Positions 1 to 6,825 of a stretch of 64,000 bases of DNA are shown one piece after another. The DNA comes from Lachnospiraceae bacterium UBA938. GTDB taxonomy: Bacteria; Bacillota; Clostridia; Lachnospirales; Lachnospiraceae. The notes beneath the pieces are model-generated. The model saw only the letters and a program-made list of their open reading frames with translations, ran no database searches and was not told where the DNA came from. The position numbers and the translations under genes are program-made. Each line of letters starts with the position of its first letter. The stretch's first letter is position 1. The stretch is taken from NCBI GenBank assembly GCA_002293475.1, contig DBDG01000070.1, positions 1 through 64,000 of the forward strand. The letters run 5' to 3'.

Positions 1-88
1 TACGCAACACAGCGATGACCAGTGCGCAACACAGCGATGACCAGTACGCAATATAGCAATGACCAGTAAGCCACACGTCAATGGCCAG
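1..88. repeat. Degenerate 22-bp tandem repeat, four units
   Basis: Four consecutive 22-bp units (1-22, 23-44, 45-66, 67-88) share the core GATGACCAGT or a close variant. The first two differ at one position; the third and fourth are progressively degenerate. The array begins at the window edge, so more copies may lie to the left. It lies 3' of ilvC. No hairpin or open frame explains it. Confidence 0.8.
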
Positions 89-146
89 CAAACATCCCCG
101 CTACTCCCCTCCGAAACACTATGTACACTTATTATATGCGAACCTC

Positions 147-1166
147 CTAATTATTGATAAACTTATCCGCCTCATTATTCCAGCTATAAAGCTTCCTAAT
201 CTCTTCCCCGACAACCTCAGCCGGATGTTCCGCCGCGCGCTTTTTCATCGCTTTAAAATGCGCCTGCCCCCCAGCCGCGGACATATCCAGCAAAAAGTCC
301 TTCGCAAACGCTCCCGACTGAATATCGGCAAGTATCTTCTTCATATTCTTCTTCGTCTCATCCGTAATAATCTTCGGCCCGGTAATATAATCCCCATATT
401 CCGCCGTATTAGAAATCGAATACCGCATCCCCGCAAACCCAGACTGATAGATCAGGTCAACGATCAGCTTCATCTCATGGATACATTCAAAATAAGCATT
501 CCTAGCATCATAGCCAGCCTCTACCAGCGTCTCATAGCCCGCCTGCATCAAAGCACACACACCGCCGCACAGAACCGCCTGCTCGCCAAATAAGTCGGTC
601 TCCGTCTCCGTCCTGAACGTAGTCTCTAAAACCCCGGCTCTCGCTCCGCCGATCGCCATTGCATAAGCCAGCGCCTTATCCAAAGCTTTTCCGCTGGCAT
701 CCTGATGAACCGCCACCAGACAAGGAACGCCTTTTCCGGCCTGATATTCACTTCTGACCGTATGGCCGGGACCTTTCGGGGCTATCATCGTCACGTCGAT
801 GTTGGCCGGAGGGATAATCTGGTTAAAATGAATGGAGAATCCATGCGCAAACATCAGCATATTGCCCTCTTCCAGGTTCGGCGCAATATCCGCATTGTAC
901 ATCTGCGCCTGCTTCTCGTCATTGATCAGAATCATGATGATATCGGCTTTTTTCGCCGCCTCAGCCGCCGTATATACCTCAAATCCCTGTTTCACGGCCT
1001 TGTCCCACGACGGTGATCCTTCATAAAGGCCGATGATAACATGACAACCCGACTCCTTGGCATTCAGCGCATGGGCATGTCCCTGGCTGCCATAGCCGAT
1101 GACCGCAATGGTTTTTCCTTCCAGTATTGATAAGTTACAGTCCTCCTGATAATAAATATTAGCCAT
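147..1166 (-). CDS. ilvC: Ketol-acid reductoisomerase
   Basis: Converts 2-acetolactate or 2-aceto-2-hydroxybutyrate to the dihydroxy acids of valine and isoleucine synthesis, in the cytosol, with Mg2+ and a nicotinamide cofactor. The 339-aa length fits the short class I enzyme. The Rossmann motif GYGSQG is at residues 24-29, and the C-terminal knotted helical domain is intact (FGEQAVLCGG, ECIHEMKLIVDL, SNTAEYGDY). The cofactor loop reads GLYEGSPSW at 46-54: it has no Arg or Lys and carries Glu49, unlike the usual NADPH loop, which suggests NADH use. It is the last gene of ilvB-ilvN-ilvN-ilvC and is separated from ilvN by 87 bp holding a strong inverted repeat. A GGAGG site precedes the ATG. 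The family call is secure; the cofactor preference is inferred. Confidence 0.97.
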   Translation of the reverse strand: MANIYYQEDCNLSILEGKTIAVIGYGSQGHAHALNAKESGCHVIIGLYEGSPSWDKAVKQGFEVYTAAEAAKKADIIMILINDEKQAQMYNADIAPNLEEGNMLMFAHGFSIHFNQIIPPANIDVTMIAPKGPGHTVRSEYQAGKGVPCLVAVHQDASGKALDKALAYAMAIGGARAGVLETTFRTETETDLFGEQAVLCGGVCALMQAGYETLVEAGYDARNAYFECIHEMKLIVDLIYQSGFAGMRYSISNTAEYGDYITGPKIITDETKKNMKKILADIQSGAFAKDFLLDMSAAGGQAHFKAMKKRAAEHPAEVVGEEIRKLYSWNNEADKFINN

Positions 1167-1235
1167 CCTTAAATATCCTCCTCTTTCTAAATTGATATTA
1201 TATTTATTGAATTAAGCATTGGCCGCATGGCCATC

Positions 1236-1266
1236 GACATATTTATGACTACGTCATAAATATGTC
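1236..1266. other. Perfect 14-bp inverted repeat across the ilvN stop codon
   Basis: GACATATTTATGAC (1236-1249) and its exact complement (1253-1266) are separated by 3 bp. The arm at 1253-1266 contains the last codons and the TGA stop of the small-subunit gene at 1254-1751. On the minus strand no U-run follows, so it is not a canonical terminator. It may stabilise the upstream mRNA or set the ilvN/ilvC ratio. Confidence 0.75.
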
Positions 1267-1751
1267 ACGCTTTCCGTACCACGCGCCAACCCGGCGAGTC
1301 CCGTCCTCGCCAGTTCCTGAATCTCGTAGCCTTCCAGCAGGTCAATGAAAGCACTGATTTTGCTTTGATCGCCGGTCAGCTCAATAATCATGCTCTCCGG
1401 AGCAACATCAATAATATTCGCCCGGAAGATATCCGCGATCGTGATAATGCCCTGTCTCTCCTTGACCGATGCCCGCACCTTGATCAGGGCAAGTTCCCGG
1501 TATACGCTGCTTTGCGGCTTCAATTCCTTGATTTCACGGATGTCAATCAATTTGGCAACCTGTTTCTCGATCTGTTCCAGGATCACGTCATCCCCTGCCG
1601 CCACGATCGTAATCCGGGTAAAACGGGGGTCGGCAGTAACTCCGGCGGTAATGCTTTCGATACTGTATCCCCTTCTGGAGAACAAACCGGAAATACGGCT
1701 CAAGACCCCGGCAGTATTGTCTACCAGCAGCTGAAATACTTTTTTCTGCAT
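1254..1751 (-). CDS. ilvN: Acetolactate synthase small (regulatory) subunit, copy 2
   Basis: Regulatory subunit that stimulates the thiamine-diphosphate large subunit and confers valine feedback inhibition. The 165-aa protein has the N-terminal ACT domain (about residues 3-75; LVDNTAGVLSRISGLFSRRGY) and the C-terminal ALS_ss domain (about 85-160; RELALIKV), the usual length for IlvN/IlvH. An AGGAGG site lies before the ATG. It is the third gene of the minus-strand ilv operon, 61 bp after a paralogous small-subunit gene. It is the more canonical of the two. Its 3' end lies inside a 14-bp inverted repeat. Which large subunit it partners cannot be told from sequence. Confidence 0.93.
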   Translation of the reverse strand: MQKKVFQLLVDNTAGVLSRISGLFSRRGYSIESITAGVTADPRFTRITIVAAGDDVILEQIEKQVAKLIDIREIKELKPQSSVYRELALIKVRASVKERQGIITIADIFRANIIDVAPESMIIELTGDQSKISAFIDLLEGYEIQELARTGLAGLARGTESVTYL

Positions 1752-1812
1752 ATGCCATCCTCCTGTATGTTATTTTGTATTGTATCAATTTCATCTTTAA
1801 AAGTCAACAAGC

Positions 1813-2292
1813 TCAGTCCTGGCATTTGGACAGCGCCAGCGTGCCGGTACGTGCCACTTCGACGATACTGATCGACTGCAGCATCGAAAGCAGCAGGGCG
1901 ATTTTATCCGGAATGTCGCAGATCTGGATCATCATCTGGGTTTTGGACATATCGACGATATCCGCTTTCAGGATGTCACAGATTTCAATGATATCACGTC
2001 TGGTGCCCTTGTTGTACCGGACTTTGATCAGCATCAGTTCCCGGCTGATGCAGGCTGTTTCATCAAAGGTCTTCACCTTGATGACATCTAGTTTTTTATT
2101 CAGCTGCTTTTCAATCTGCTCAATGGTCCTTTTGTCGCCGCTGCTGACAATGGTCATACAGGAAACCGTGGGATCATCCGTCTCACCTACGGCAAGGGAA
2201 TCTATGTTAAAACAGCGGCGCGAAAAAAGCCCTGCCACTTTACAGAGCACGCCCGCCCGGTTTTCTACTAAAACAGAATATATTCTTTTCAT
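1813..2292 (-). CDS. ilvN: Acetolactate synthase small subunit, copy 1
   Basis: Second regulatory subunit, with an N-terminal ACT domain (LVENRAGVLCKVAGLFSRR) and a C-terminal ALS_ss-type domain (RELMLIKVRY). It is clearly paralogous to the gene at 1254-1751 but diverged along its length. I chose the ATG at 2292 rather than the in-frame ATG at 2298, because AGAGGAGG abuts 2298 but stands 6 nt from 2292, giving 159 aa. It starts about 12 bp after the large-subunit stop, so it should be translated with it. Two adjacent small-subunit genes are unusual. They could form mixed complexes, or each could serve one of the two large subunits in this window. Confidence 0.92.
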   Translation of the reverse strand: MKRIYSVLVENRAGVLCKVAGLFSRRCFNIDSLAVGETDDPTVSCMTIVSSGDKRTIEQIEKQLNKKLDVIKVKTFDETACISRELMLIKVRYNKGTRRDIIEICDILKADIVDMSKTQMMIQICDIPDKIALLLSMLQSISIVEVARTGTLALSKCQD

Positions 2293-2304
2293 CAGCATCC
2301 TCCT

Positions 2305-3921
2305 CTATTTCGATAAATCCATGGGGTCGATCAGACATTCCATGAGCATTGACTTATCTTCTTTTAAGAAATCCTCAATCACAGCTTCGGCATCATCCAT
2401 AGCCGCCAGCCGGACAAAGTCCAGGTCATAGGCCGTGGCCAGTTTTTCCAGATCCGGGCTTCCCGTCAGGTCAACCGCCGAATAATGATCTTGATAAGAG
2501 TAATGCTGCAGCTCCCGGACAAGCCCTAGATAGTTGTTCTTAAAGACTATGATCTTGACCGGTATATCGTGCTGGCGGAGGGTCGCCAGCTCCATCATCG
2601 ACATCTGGAAGGCTCCGTCGCCGCATACTGCCACAACCTGCTTGGTCGGATCGGCTGCCTTGGCACCCATGGCGGCCGGAATCGAATAACCCATCGTTCC
2701 CATTCCGCCCGTGGTCAGGAATTTCCCTTCTCGAACGATGTGGTAGCCACAGGACCACATCTGATTCTGCCCGACGTCAGCCACATAAATACCGTCTTTC
2801 TTCATCTTCCGGCTGAGCAGCCGGATAAAAGCAGCCGGATCGACATAGTCAGGGTTAGGGCGTCGCACCGGTGCCATAGCTTCGCGGTACTGCTCCAAAA
2901 GGCTGATCCACTCGTTATGTTCACAGTCGCATTTCTGCTCCAGCAATTCCTGAAAGATATGTCTGGCATCGCCTACCAAGGGGATGCCGGGACCGACATT
3001 TTTACCGATTTCTGCTGTATCTACGTCGATATGGATCAAAACTTTATGGGCGGTAATCAGATCCGGCTGGCTGACCGCCCGGTCAGCCACTCTGGCACCG
3101 ACCATAATCAGCAGATCCGATTCGTTCATGGCGCGGTTAGCATAGGGCTTGCCGTTGTTGCCTACCATCCCGAAGTAAAGCGGATGCTCGGTAGGCATGA
3201 CACCGATTCCCATCATGGTCGAAACCACGGGAATATGATGAGTCTCGGCAAACTGCCGGAGTTCCGCTTCCGCCTGTGACAGCAGCACCCCGCCGCCGGC
3301 ACATAGGATCGGCTTCTTCGCTTTCTCCAGTTCATGGATGACTTTTTTGATCTGGACGACATGCCCTTTTACCGTCGGTTTATAGGTGCGCATGGAGACC
3401 TGTTCCGGATAAACAAAGTTCTTGACAGCAGCATTCTGAATGTCTACGGGCAGATCAATCAGCACCGGACCCTTGCGGCCGGAATTGGCAATATAAAAAG
3501 CTTCCTTGAATACCCTAGGTATGTCGTTGGCATTTTTAATCAGATAACTATACTTAACAAAGGATTCTACCGCCCCGGTAATATCCGCTTCCTGAAAAAC
3601 ATCGCTGCCAATCAGTTCCGAATTTACTTGGCCGGTAAGACAGATCAGCGGAATGCTGTCTGCAAAAGCAGTTGCCACGCCGGTAATGACGTTCGTGGCG
3701 CCCGGCCCGGAGGTCACCGCACATACGCCGGCTTTTCCGGTGATACGCGCAAAGCCACTGGCGGCATGGGCCGCATTCTGCTCGGTCCTGACCAGCACCG
3801 TCCTGATCGGTGAATAGGAAAGGCTGTTGTAAAAAGGATTAATGGCCGCTCCCGGATAACCGAATACGATACTGACACCTTCCGCTTCCAAACACTTAAT
3901 TATCGCATCTGCTCCTATCAT
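2305..3921 (-). CDS. ilvB: Acetolactate synthase large subunit (TPP enzyme)
   Basis: Condenses two pyruvates, or pyruvate and 2-oxobutyrate, to acetohydroxy acids, the first common step of valine, leucine and isoleucine synthesis. Visible are the N-terminal TPP pyrimidine domain with the catalytic Glu in VRTEQNAAHAASG, a central domain, and the C-terminal TPP/Mg motif starting CGDGAF. I chose ATG 3921 over the upstream in-frame start at 4011: GAGGAG stands about 7 nt before it and MIGADAIIKCLEAEG begins family similarity. That gives 538 aa, slightly short. The loop GYPGAAINPFYNSL departs from the usual GYPGGAILPLYDAL, which the second large subunit (60944-62614) matches more closely. It is the first gene of the ilvB-ilvN-ilvN-ilvC operon. 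Confidence 0.94.
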   Translation of the reverse strand: MIGADAIIKCLEAEGVSIVFGYPGAAINPFYNSLSYSPIRTVLVRTEQNAAHAASGFARITGKAGVCAVTSGPGATNVITGVATAFADSIPLICLTGQVNSELIGSDVFQEADITGAVESFVKYSYLIKNANDIPRVFKEAFYIANSGRKGPVLIDLPVDIQNAAVKNFVYPEQVSMRTYKPTVKGHVVQIKKVIHELEKAKKPILCAGGGVLLSQAEAELRQFAETHHIPVVSTMMGIGVMPTEHPLYFGMVGNNGKPYANRAMNESDLLIMVGARVADRAVSQPDLITAHKVLIHIDVDTAEIGKNVGPGIPLVGDARHIFQELLEQKCDCEHNEWISLLEQYREAMAPVRRPNPDYVDPAAFIRLLSRKMKKDGIYVADVGQNQMWSCGYHIVREGKFLTTGGMGTMGYSIPAAMGAKAADPTKQVVAVCGDGAFQMSMMELATLRQHDIPVKIIVFKNNYLGLVRELQHYSYQDHYSAVDLTGSPDLEKLATAYDLDFVRLAAMDDAEAVIEDFLKEDKSMLMECLIDPMDLSK

Positions 3922-4015
3922 ATAATGCTCCTCGACTTTCTCATTGCTTTCGTTCAAATTCATTAAACATGGTAACATGATTTCCCCAAAACTACAATTA
4001 AGAATCTGCATTAAT

Positions 4016-4080
4016 TTAAATTTTATTTTTAATCTTGCTCTTGGATGTCCTCATATGGTATTGTCCTTTTAACTTAAAAG
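4016..4080 (-). promoter_or_regulatory. ilvB leader: palindrome and possible 12-codon leader ORF
   Basis: The leader between the likely promoter and ilvB is about 200 nt. It contains a 15-bp palindrome CTTTTAACTTAAAAG (4066-4080). A 12-codon frame follows (ATG at 4052-4054, stop near 4016) with AAAAGGA upstream. The peptide has two isoleucines but no run of branched-chain codons, so classical attenuation is doubtful. I saw no T-box or CodY box. Confidence 0.3.
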
Positions 4081-4126
4081 CACTTATTTTTACTAATTTC
4101 TTGATTAATCTCATCGCTTATGGTAC

Positions 4127-4156
4127 TTTATAATATATATTACATATTATTTACAA
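4127..4156 (-). promoter_or_regulatory. Probable sigma-A promoter of the ilvB operon
   Basis: On the minus strand, TTGTAA (4151-4156), an 18-bp spacer and TATAAA (4127-4132). Transcription would begin near 4120 and give a leader of about 200 nt before ilvB. Confidence 0.45.
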
Positions 4157-4164
4157 ATCTATAT

Positions 4165-4185
4165 CACATTGCCTTGGCTAATGTG
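4165..4185. other. Small inverted repeat before the lipoprotein gene
   Basis: CACATT-GCC-TT-GGC-T-AATGTG forms a short interrupted hairpin 26 bp upstream of the lipoprotein start. There is no U-run, so an operator or a 5'-UTR hairpin is more likely than a terminator. Confidence 0.35.
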
Positions 4186-4211
4186 AGGTAATCCACACTG
4201 GAGGAATGATC

Positions 4212-4709
4212 TTGAAAATATCAGCAATGCTTATTTTAATATGTTCCGGGCTTTTGTTCGGCATGACCGGCTGCGGCAGCGACCCGGAACTGGAGCACTA
4301 TAAAGAGAATATGAATATTTTTTTCGAAAACGTTGCCACTTACGATGCCTCTATTAACGCGATCGACCCTGCTTCAGAAGATGCGGTCACGCAGCTACTC
4401 ACCCTTCTGGACAATATGTCGACTTCTTTTTCGCAGATGGCCGAACTGACTGTTCCCCAAGTTTTCATCGGCGTGGAGCAGCTGGCCGACGAAGCGGATG
4501 AATATATGAAGGAAGCCGTCTCGCTATACCATCAGGCATTTGAAGCGGAAGTATTTGACGAAAATATTGAAGAGGCAGCCCAGGAAAACTACAGCCGGGC
4601 CAACCTCCGTCTACAATACATTCTATCAATTTTACATGGCGACATACCTGAGGAAATCATCACATATGACGAAACCCCGGCTGCCGATGAACAGTTAACA
4701 GAGCAGTGA
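4212..4709 (+). CDS. Putative small lipoprotein, unknown function
   Basis: Predicted exported lipoprotein of about 165 aa. The N-terminus is a short lysine followed by a hydrophobic stretch ending in GMTGC-G, a plausible though imperfect lipobox. The rest is acidic and helix-prone (residues about 25-150) and ends in a Glu/Thr-rich tail. I prefer the TTG at 4212 because GGAGG stands about 7 nt before it, whereas it touches the ATG at 4206. It is a single gene, convergent with the membrane protein at 4721-4990 and only 11 bp from it. No family recognised. The helical mature part could be a small bundle. Confidence 0.7.
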   Translation: MKISAMLILICSGLLFGMTGCGSDPELEHYKENMNIFFENVATYDASINAIDPASEDAVTQLLTLLDNMSTSFSQMAELTVPQVFIGVEQLADEADEYMKEAVSLYHQAFEAEVFDENIEEAAQENYSRANLRLQYILSILHGDIPEEIITYDETPAADEQLTEQ

Positions 4710-4720
4710 TCGGACATTAA

Positions 4721-4990
4721 TTATTTGAGCAGTCTGATCTGGCCGATCAGCGGCACCTCTTTCTCCTCCTGATTGATAGCGGCAATCAGACCTAAGATCC
4801 AGCACACAAAAACAAAAATCAAACACAGCCATCCTATGCAGGGAATAAACGCACAGATCAAACCGAACAAGGTTATTACCAAGGCCTGGTTAAGATGAAA
4901 CTTGGCCCCTTCCCTGTCGCCGGCCGCAAGAGCAATGATTAAACCGATCCATGTTATGTACGCTACAATTGACGTTGTCTTAGCATCCAT
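4721..4990 (-). CDS. Small membrane protein, DUF4870-like
   Basis: An 89-aa integral membrane protein with three hydrophobic segments (about residues 6-22, 33-53, 53-72) and a polar C-terminus. The pattern (N-terminal helix, AKFHLNQAL, then a Cys-Ile-Pro-rich helix pair) resembles the DUF4870/Tic20-like family, which has no assigned role. It lies 22 bp after the zinc-ribbon protein gene on the same strand, so the two are probably co-transcribed from the promoter at 5657-5685. The family assignment is by pattern only. Confidence 0.75.
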   Translation of the reverse strand: MDAKTTSIVAYITWIGLIIALAAGDREGAKFHLNQALVITLFGLICAFIPCIGWLCLIFVFVCWILGLIAAINQEEKEVPLIGQIRLLK

Positions 4991-5012
4991 TAGATAACCT
5001 CCTGTTTATTAA

Positions 5013-5606
5013 TTAATAATAATAATTTCCGCTATCAATGACAAAGGAAATTACAAAGATAAACAAATAAAACAAAATAGAAACGGCACTTGTTACGATT
5101 CCGCCGATAGCCATTCCTTTACCGGGGTTTTTCTTGCTAAGTGATATGATGCCAAGCACGATGGAGGTTATTGACAGCGGAATGGTTAAAATACAGCATA
5201 CCAATGCTGAGATACCACATACCAAGGATGCTATGGACAGACCCGATGATTTGTTCACCTCTTCGGGAGCCTCCTGTACATAATAAGGTGATGATGTGTT
5301 ATAATCCATATTTGCCGGGCCGGTGCTGTAATAAGGATTGGATACGCTGTCCTGCCAAGGCGTGGAAGCGACTTCTTCTGCTTCTATTTTAGAATTAGCC
5401 GTAGAAGCAGCCGTAGAATAAGCTGTAGAATTATCGGCAGAATCAGCAGAACTTGGTTGCGGCGCATTTGGTGGCTCATTATACATATTATTTTCGGGTG
5501 CTTTTGCCAGTCCTTCACCGCAATTCATACAAAACTTTGCTTCTGACGTATTACCCCAACCGCATTTAGGGCAAAAAACCTTGCTGTTTTCATTTAAATC
5601 ACTCAT
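5013..5606 (-). CDS. Zinc-ribbon membrane protein with DUF4190-like C-terminus
   Basis: A 197-aa protein. Residues 12-32 hold a zinc ribbon, CPKCGW then FCMNCG (CxxC...CxxC). A Ser/Ala/Pro/Asn-rich linker (about 35-120) follows, then two hydrophobic helices (about 123-190; SGLSIASLVCGISAL... and KGMAIGGIVTSAVSI) typical of DUF4190. Such proteins are common in Firmicutes and have no defined activity; a membrane-tethered cytosolic zinc ribbon is the visible architecture. It is followed by a DUF4870-like gene in the same transcript. A strong sigma-A promoter lies 50 bp upstream. Confidence 0.85.
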   Translation of the reverse strand: MSDLNENSKVFCPKCGWGNTSEAKFCMNCGEGLAKAPENNMYNEPPNAPQPSSADSADNSTAYSTAASTANSKIEAEEVASTPWQDSVSNPYYSTGPANMDYNTSSPYYVQEAPEEVNKSSGLSIASLVCGISALVCCILTIPLSITSIVLGIISLSKKNPGKGMAIGGIVTSAVSILFYLFIFVISFVIDSGNYYY

Positions 5607-5656
5607 TTTACTCCTTTTACCCTTCCTATGTCAATTTTTAATATAATATTATTATA

Positions 5657-5685
5657 ATTCTAACTGTATGCAAGCCCCTTGTCAA
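5657..5685 (-). promoter_or_regulatory. Strong sigma-A promoter for the zinc-ribbon gene
   Basis: Minus strand: perfect TTGACA (5680-5685), 17-bp spacer, TAGAAT (5657-5662). Transcription would start near 5650, leaving a leader of about 44 nt before the ATG at 5606. Confidence 0.8.
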
Positions 5686-5835
5686 CAACTTCTATTAAGA
5701 AGCCAGAAGAGATGATAATCAAAATCGAATACTCCTTTTCAGGAACGGAATGTGGCTGTTGTTTTTATCCGGTTTTGGTTTAAGTCTTTTAAATCCGCAC
5801 GATGTTTAAGCCAGTCAGCTGATAGCAAATATGAT
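5686..5835. other. Gene-free stretch with a possible degraded frame
   Basis: The stretch between the promoter at 5657-5685 and the terminator at 5837-5863 holds no gene I can support. On the minus strand there is a short open frame (about 34 codons, ending near 5738) with no start codon or ribosome site. It may be a gene remnant. Confidence 0.3.
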
Positions 5836-5836
5836 A

Positions 5837-5863
5837 AAATCAAAAAATCCCGCAAGCGAGATT
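5837..5863 (-). terminator. Intrinsic terminator of the CAP-domain gene
   Basis: On the minus strand AATCTCGC-TT-GCGGGATT forms an 8-bp stem with one G.U pair and a CUUG tetraloop, followed by TTTTTTGATTTT. It lies about 45 bp after the stop of the gene at 5907-6683. Confidence 0.8.
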
Positions 5864-5906
5864 CTTTGATTCTGTCATATATAGATCTTTATTCAGATTA
5901 CTAATT

Positions 5907-6683
5907 TTAGTAGGTAAAAAGCTGCGACCAGTAATTAACCCCTTTGGCGTTTTGGTAATAACCTACGCCGATTTTCGTATAACTGGCATTCAGAATATTA
6001 GCTCTATGGCCTGCGCTGTTCATCCATCCTTCAACTACTTCTTCCGGGGTTTTTTGTCCCCAGGCGATATTTTCTCCTGAGCCGCGGTATTGTACCCCTG
6101 CTTCTGTTAAAGCCGTGCTAAAGCTGGATCCGTTTGGCCTGGTATGGGAGAAGCTGGTTGCTGATTCCTGAGCCCTTACCTGGGCTGCCGACTGAACTGA
6201 CGCGTCCAGAGTCAAGGCGGATAGTCCTGCTTTTGCCCGCTCTTCATTTACCAGCTTGACCACCTGTTCCTGATACGTAAGGCTTTCTTTCACTTCATTG
6301 TCCGGTGTTGTGTTAGCAGCCGGCGTTTCTTTAGCACCAGTGTTTGTTTCCTGGACAGGTTTTGTTTCCGGTACTGGTTTTGCTTCCGTTGCCGGTGCCT
6401 GAGGAGCCGGCGTAGGCGTAGCGGCAGGGGCGGCCGTGACGCAGCCGTTATTATTACTGTTCTGCGACATGTTATTGGTATTATTTTTGATGACTTCATC
6501 TAAATTAATGCCATATCTTGACAGTTGGTTTTTTATATCCTGGGTATTGCAATTATTATTGGAACCTGCCACGATTACCTTTATCTGGTTTTGACCGCAG
6601 GGCGCTGCTTGGGCTGTCATTGGCATTCCGATAGTACCTATTAAAGCTAGAACCGATGCTGCTAAGATTGATATCCTTTTCAT
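5907..6683 (-). CDS. Secreted CAP-domain (SCP/YkwD-like) protein
   Basis: A 258-aa exported protein. It has a signal peptide (residues 1-26, cleavage after AQA), a short Asn-rich N-terminal region, a Pro/Ala/Thr/Glu-rich linker (about 85-130), and a C-terminal CAP domain (about 138-258). Expected CAP motifs are present: VNEERAKAGLSAL, FSHTRPNG, GENIAW, GWMNSAGHRANIL and a final tyrosine-rich strand. CAP proteins of this type are found in Firmicutes envelopes and spore coats; their biochemical role is unsettled. It is a single gene with its own terminator. Three WalR-type half-sites lie about 50-80 bp upstream, suggesting control by the cell-wall two-component system. Confidence 0.92.
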   Translation of the reverse strand: MKRISILAASVLALIGTIGMPMTAQAAPCGQNQIKVIVAGSNNNCNTQDIKNQLSRYGINLDEVIKNNTNNMSQNSNNNGCVTAAPAATPTPAPQAPATEAKPVPETKPVQETNTGAKETPAANTTPDNEVKESLTYQEQVVKLVNEERAKAGLSALTLDASVQSAAQVRAQESATSFSHTRPNGSSFSTALTEAGVQYRGSGENIAWGQKTPEEVVEGWMNSAGHRANILNASYTKIGVGYYQNAKGVNYWSQLFTY

Positions 6684-6734
6684 TTTTGATATCCTCCTTT
6701 AATATGATTAATTTTTATTTGTAGCAAAGTAAGT

Positions 6735-6762
6735 TGTTACGAATTTGTTACATCTTTGTTAC
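6735..6762 (+). promoter_or_regulatory. WalR (YycF)-like box, three half-sites
   Basis: TGTTAC occurs three times with exact 5-bp gaps (6735-6740, 6746-6751, 6757-6762). Each pair fits the published WalR consensus TGTWAH-N5-TGTWAH. The orientation is opposite to the CAP gene it precedes. The 11-bp period puts all three sites on one DNA face. Confidence 0.6.
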
Positions 6763-6825
6763 AAACTAATCATAGCACATCGAATTCAAAAAATAAACAG
6801 GTAAAAAATGTTAATTTTTTAATGA

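Noticed and set aside
1..88. CRISPR-like array at the left edge
   Set aside because: Units are contiguous with no unique spacers and are only 22 bp. No cas gene is near.
3922..4160. T-box riboswitch or classical leucine attenuator
   Set aside because: No T-box core (TGGNACCGCG-like) sequence and no run of branched-chain codons in the leader ORF.
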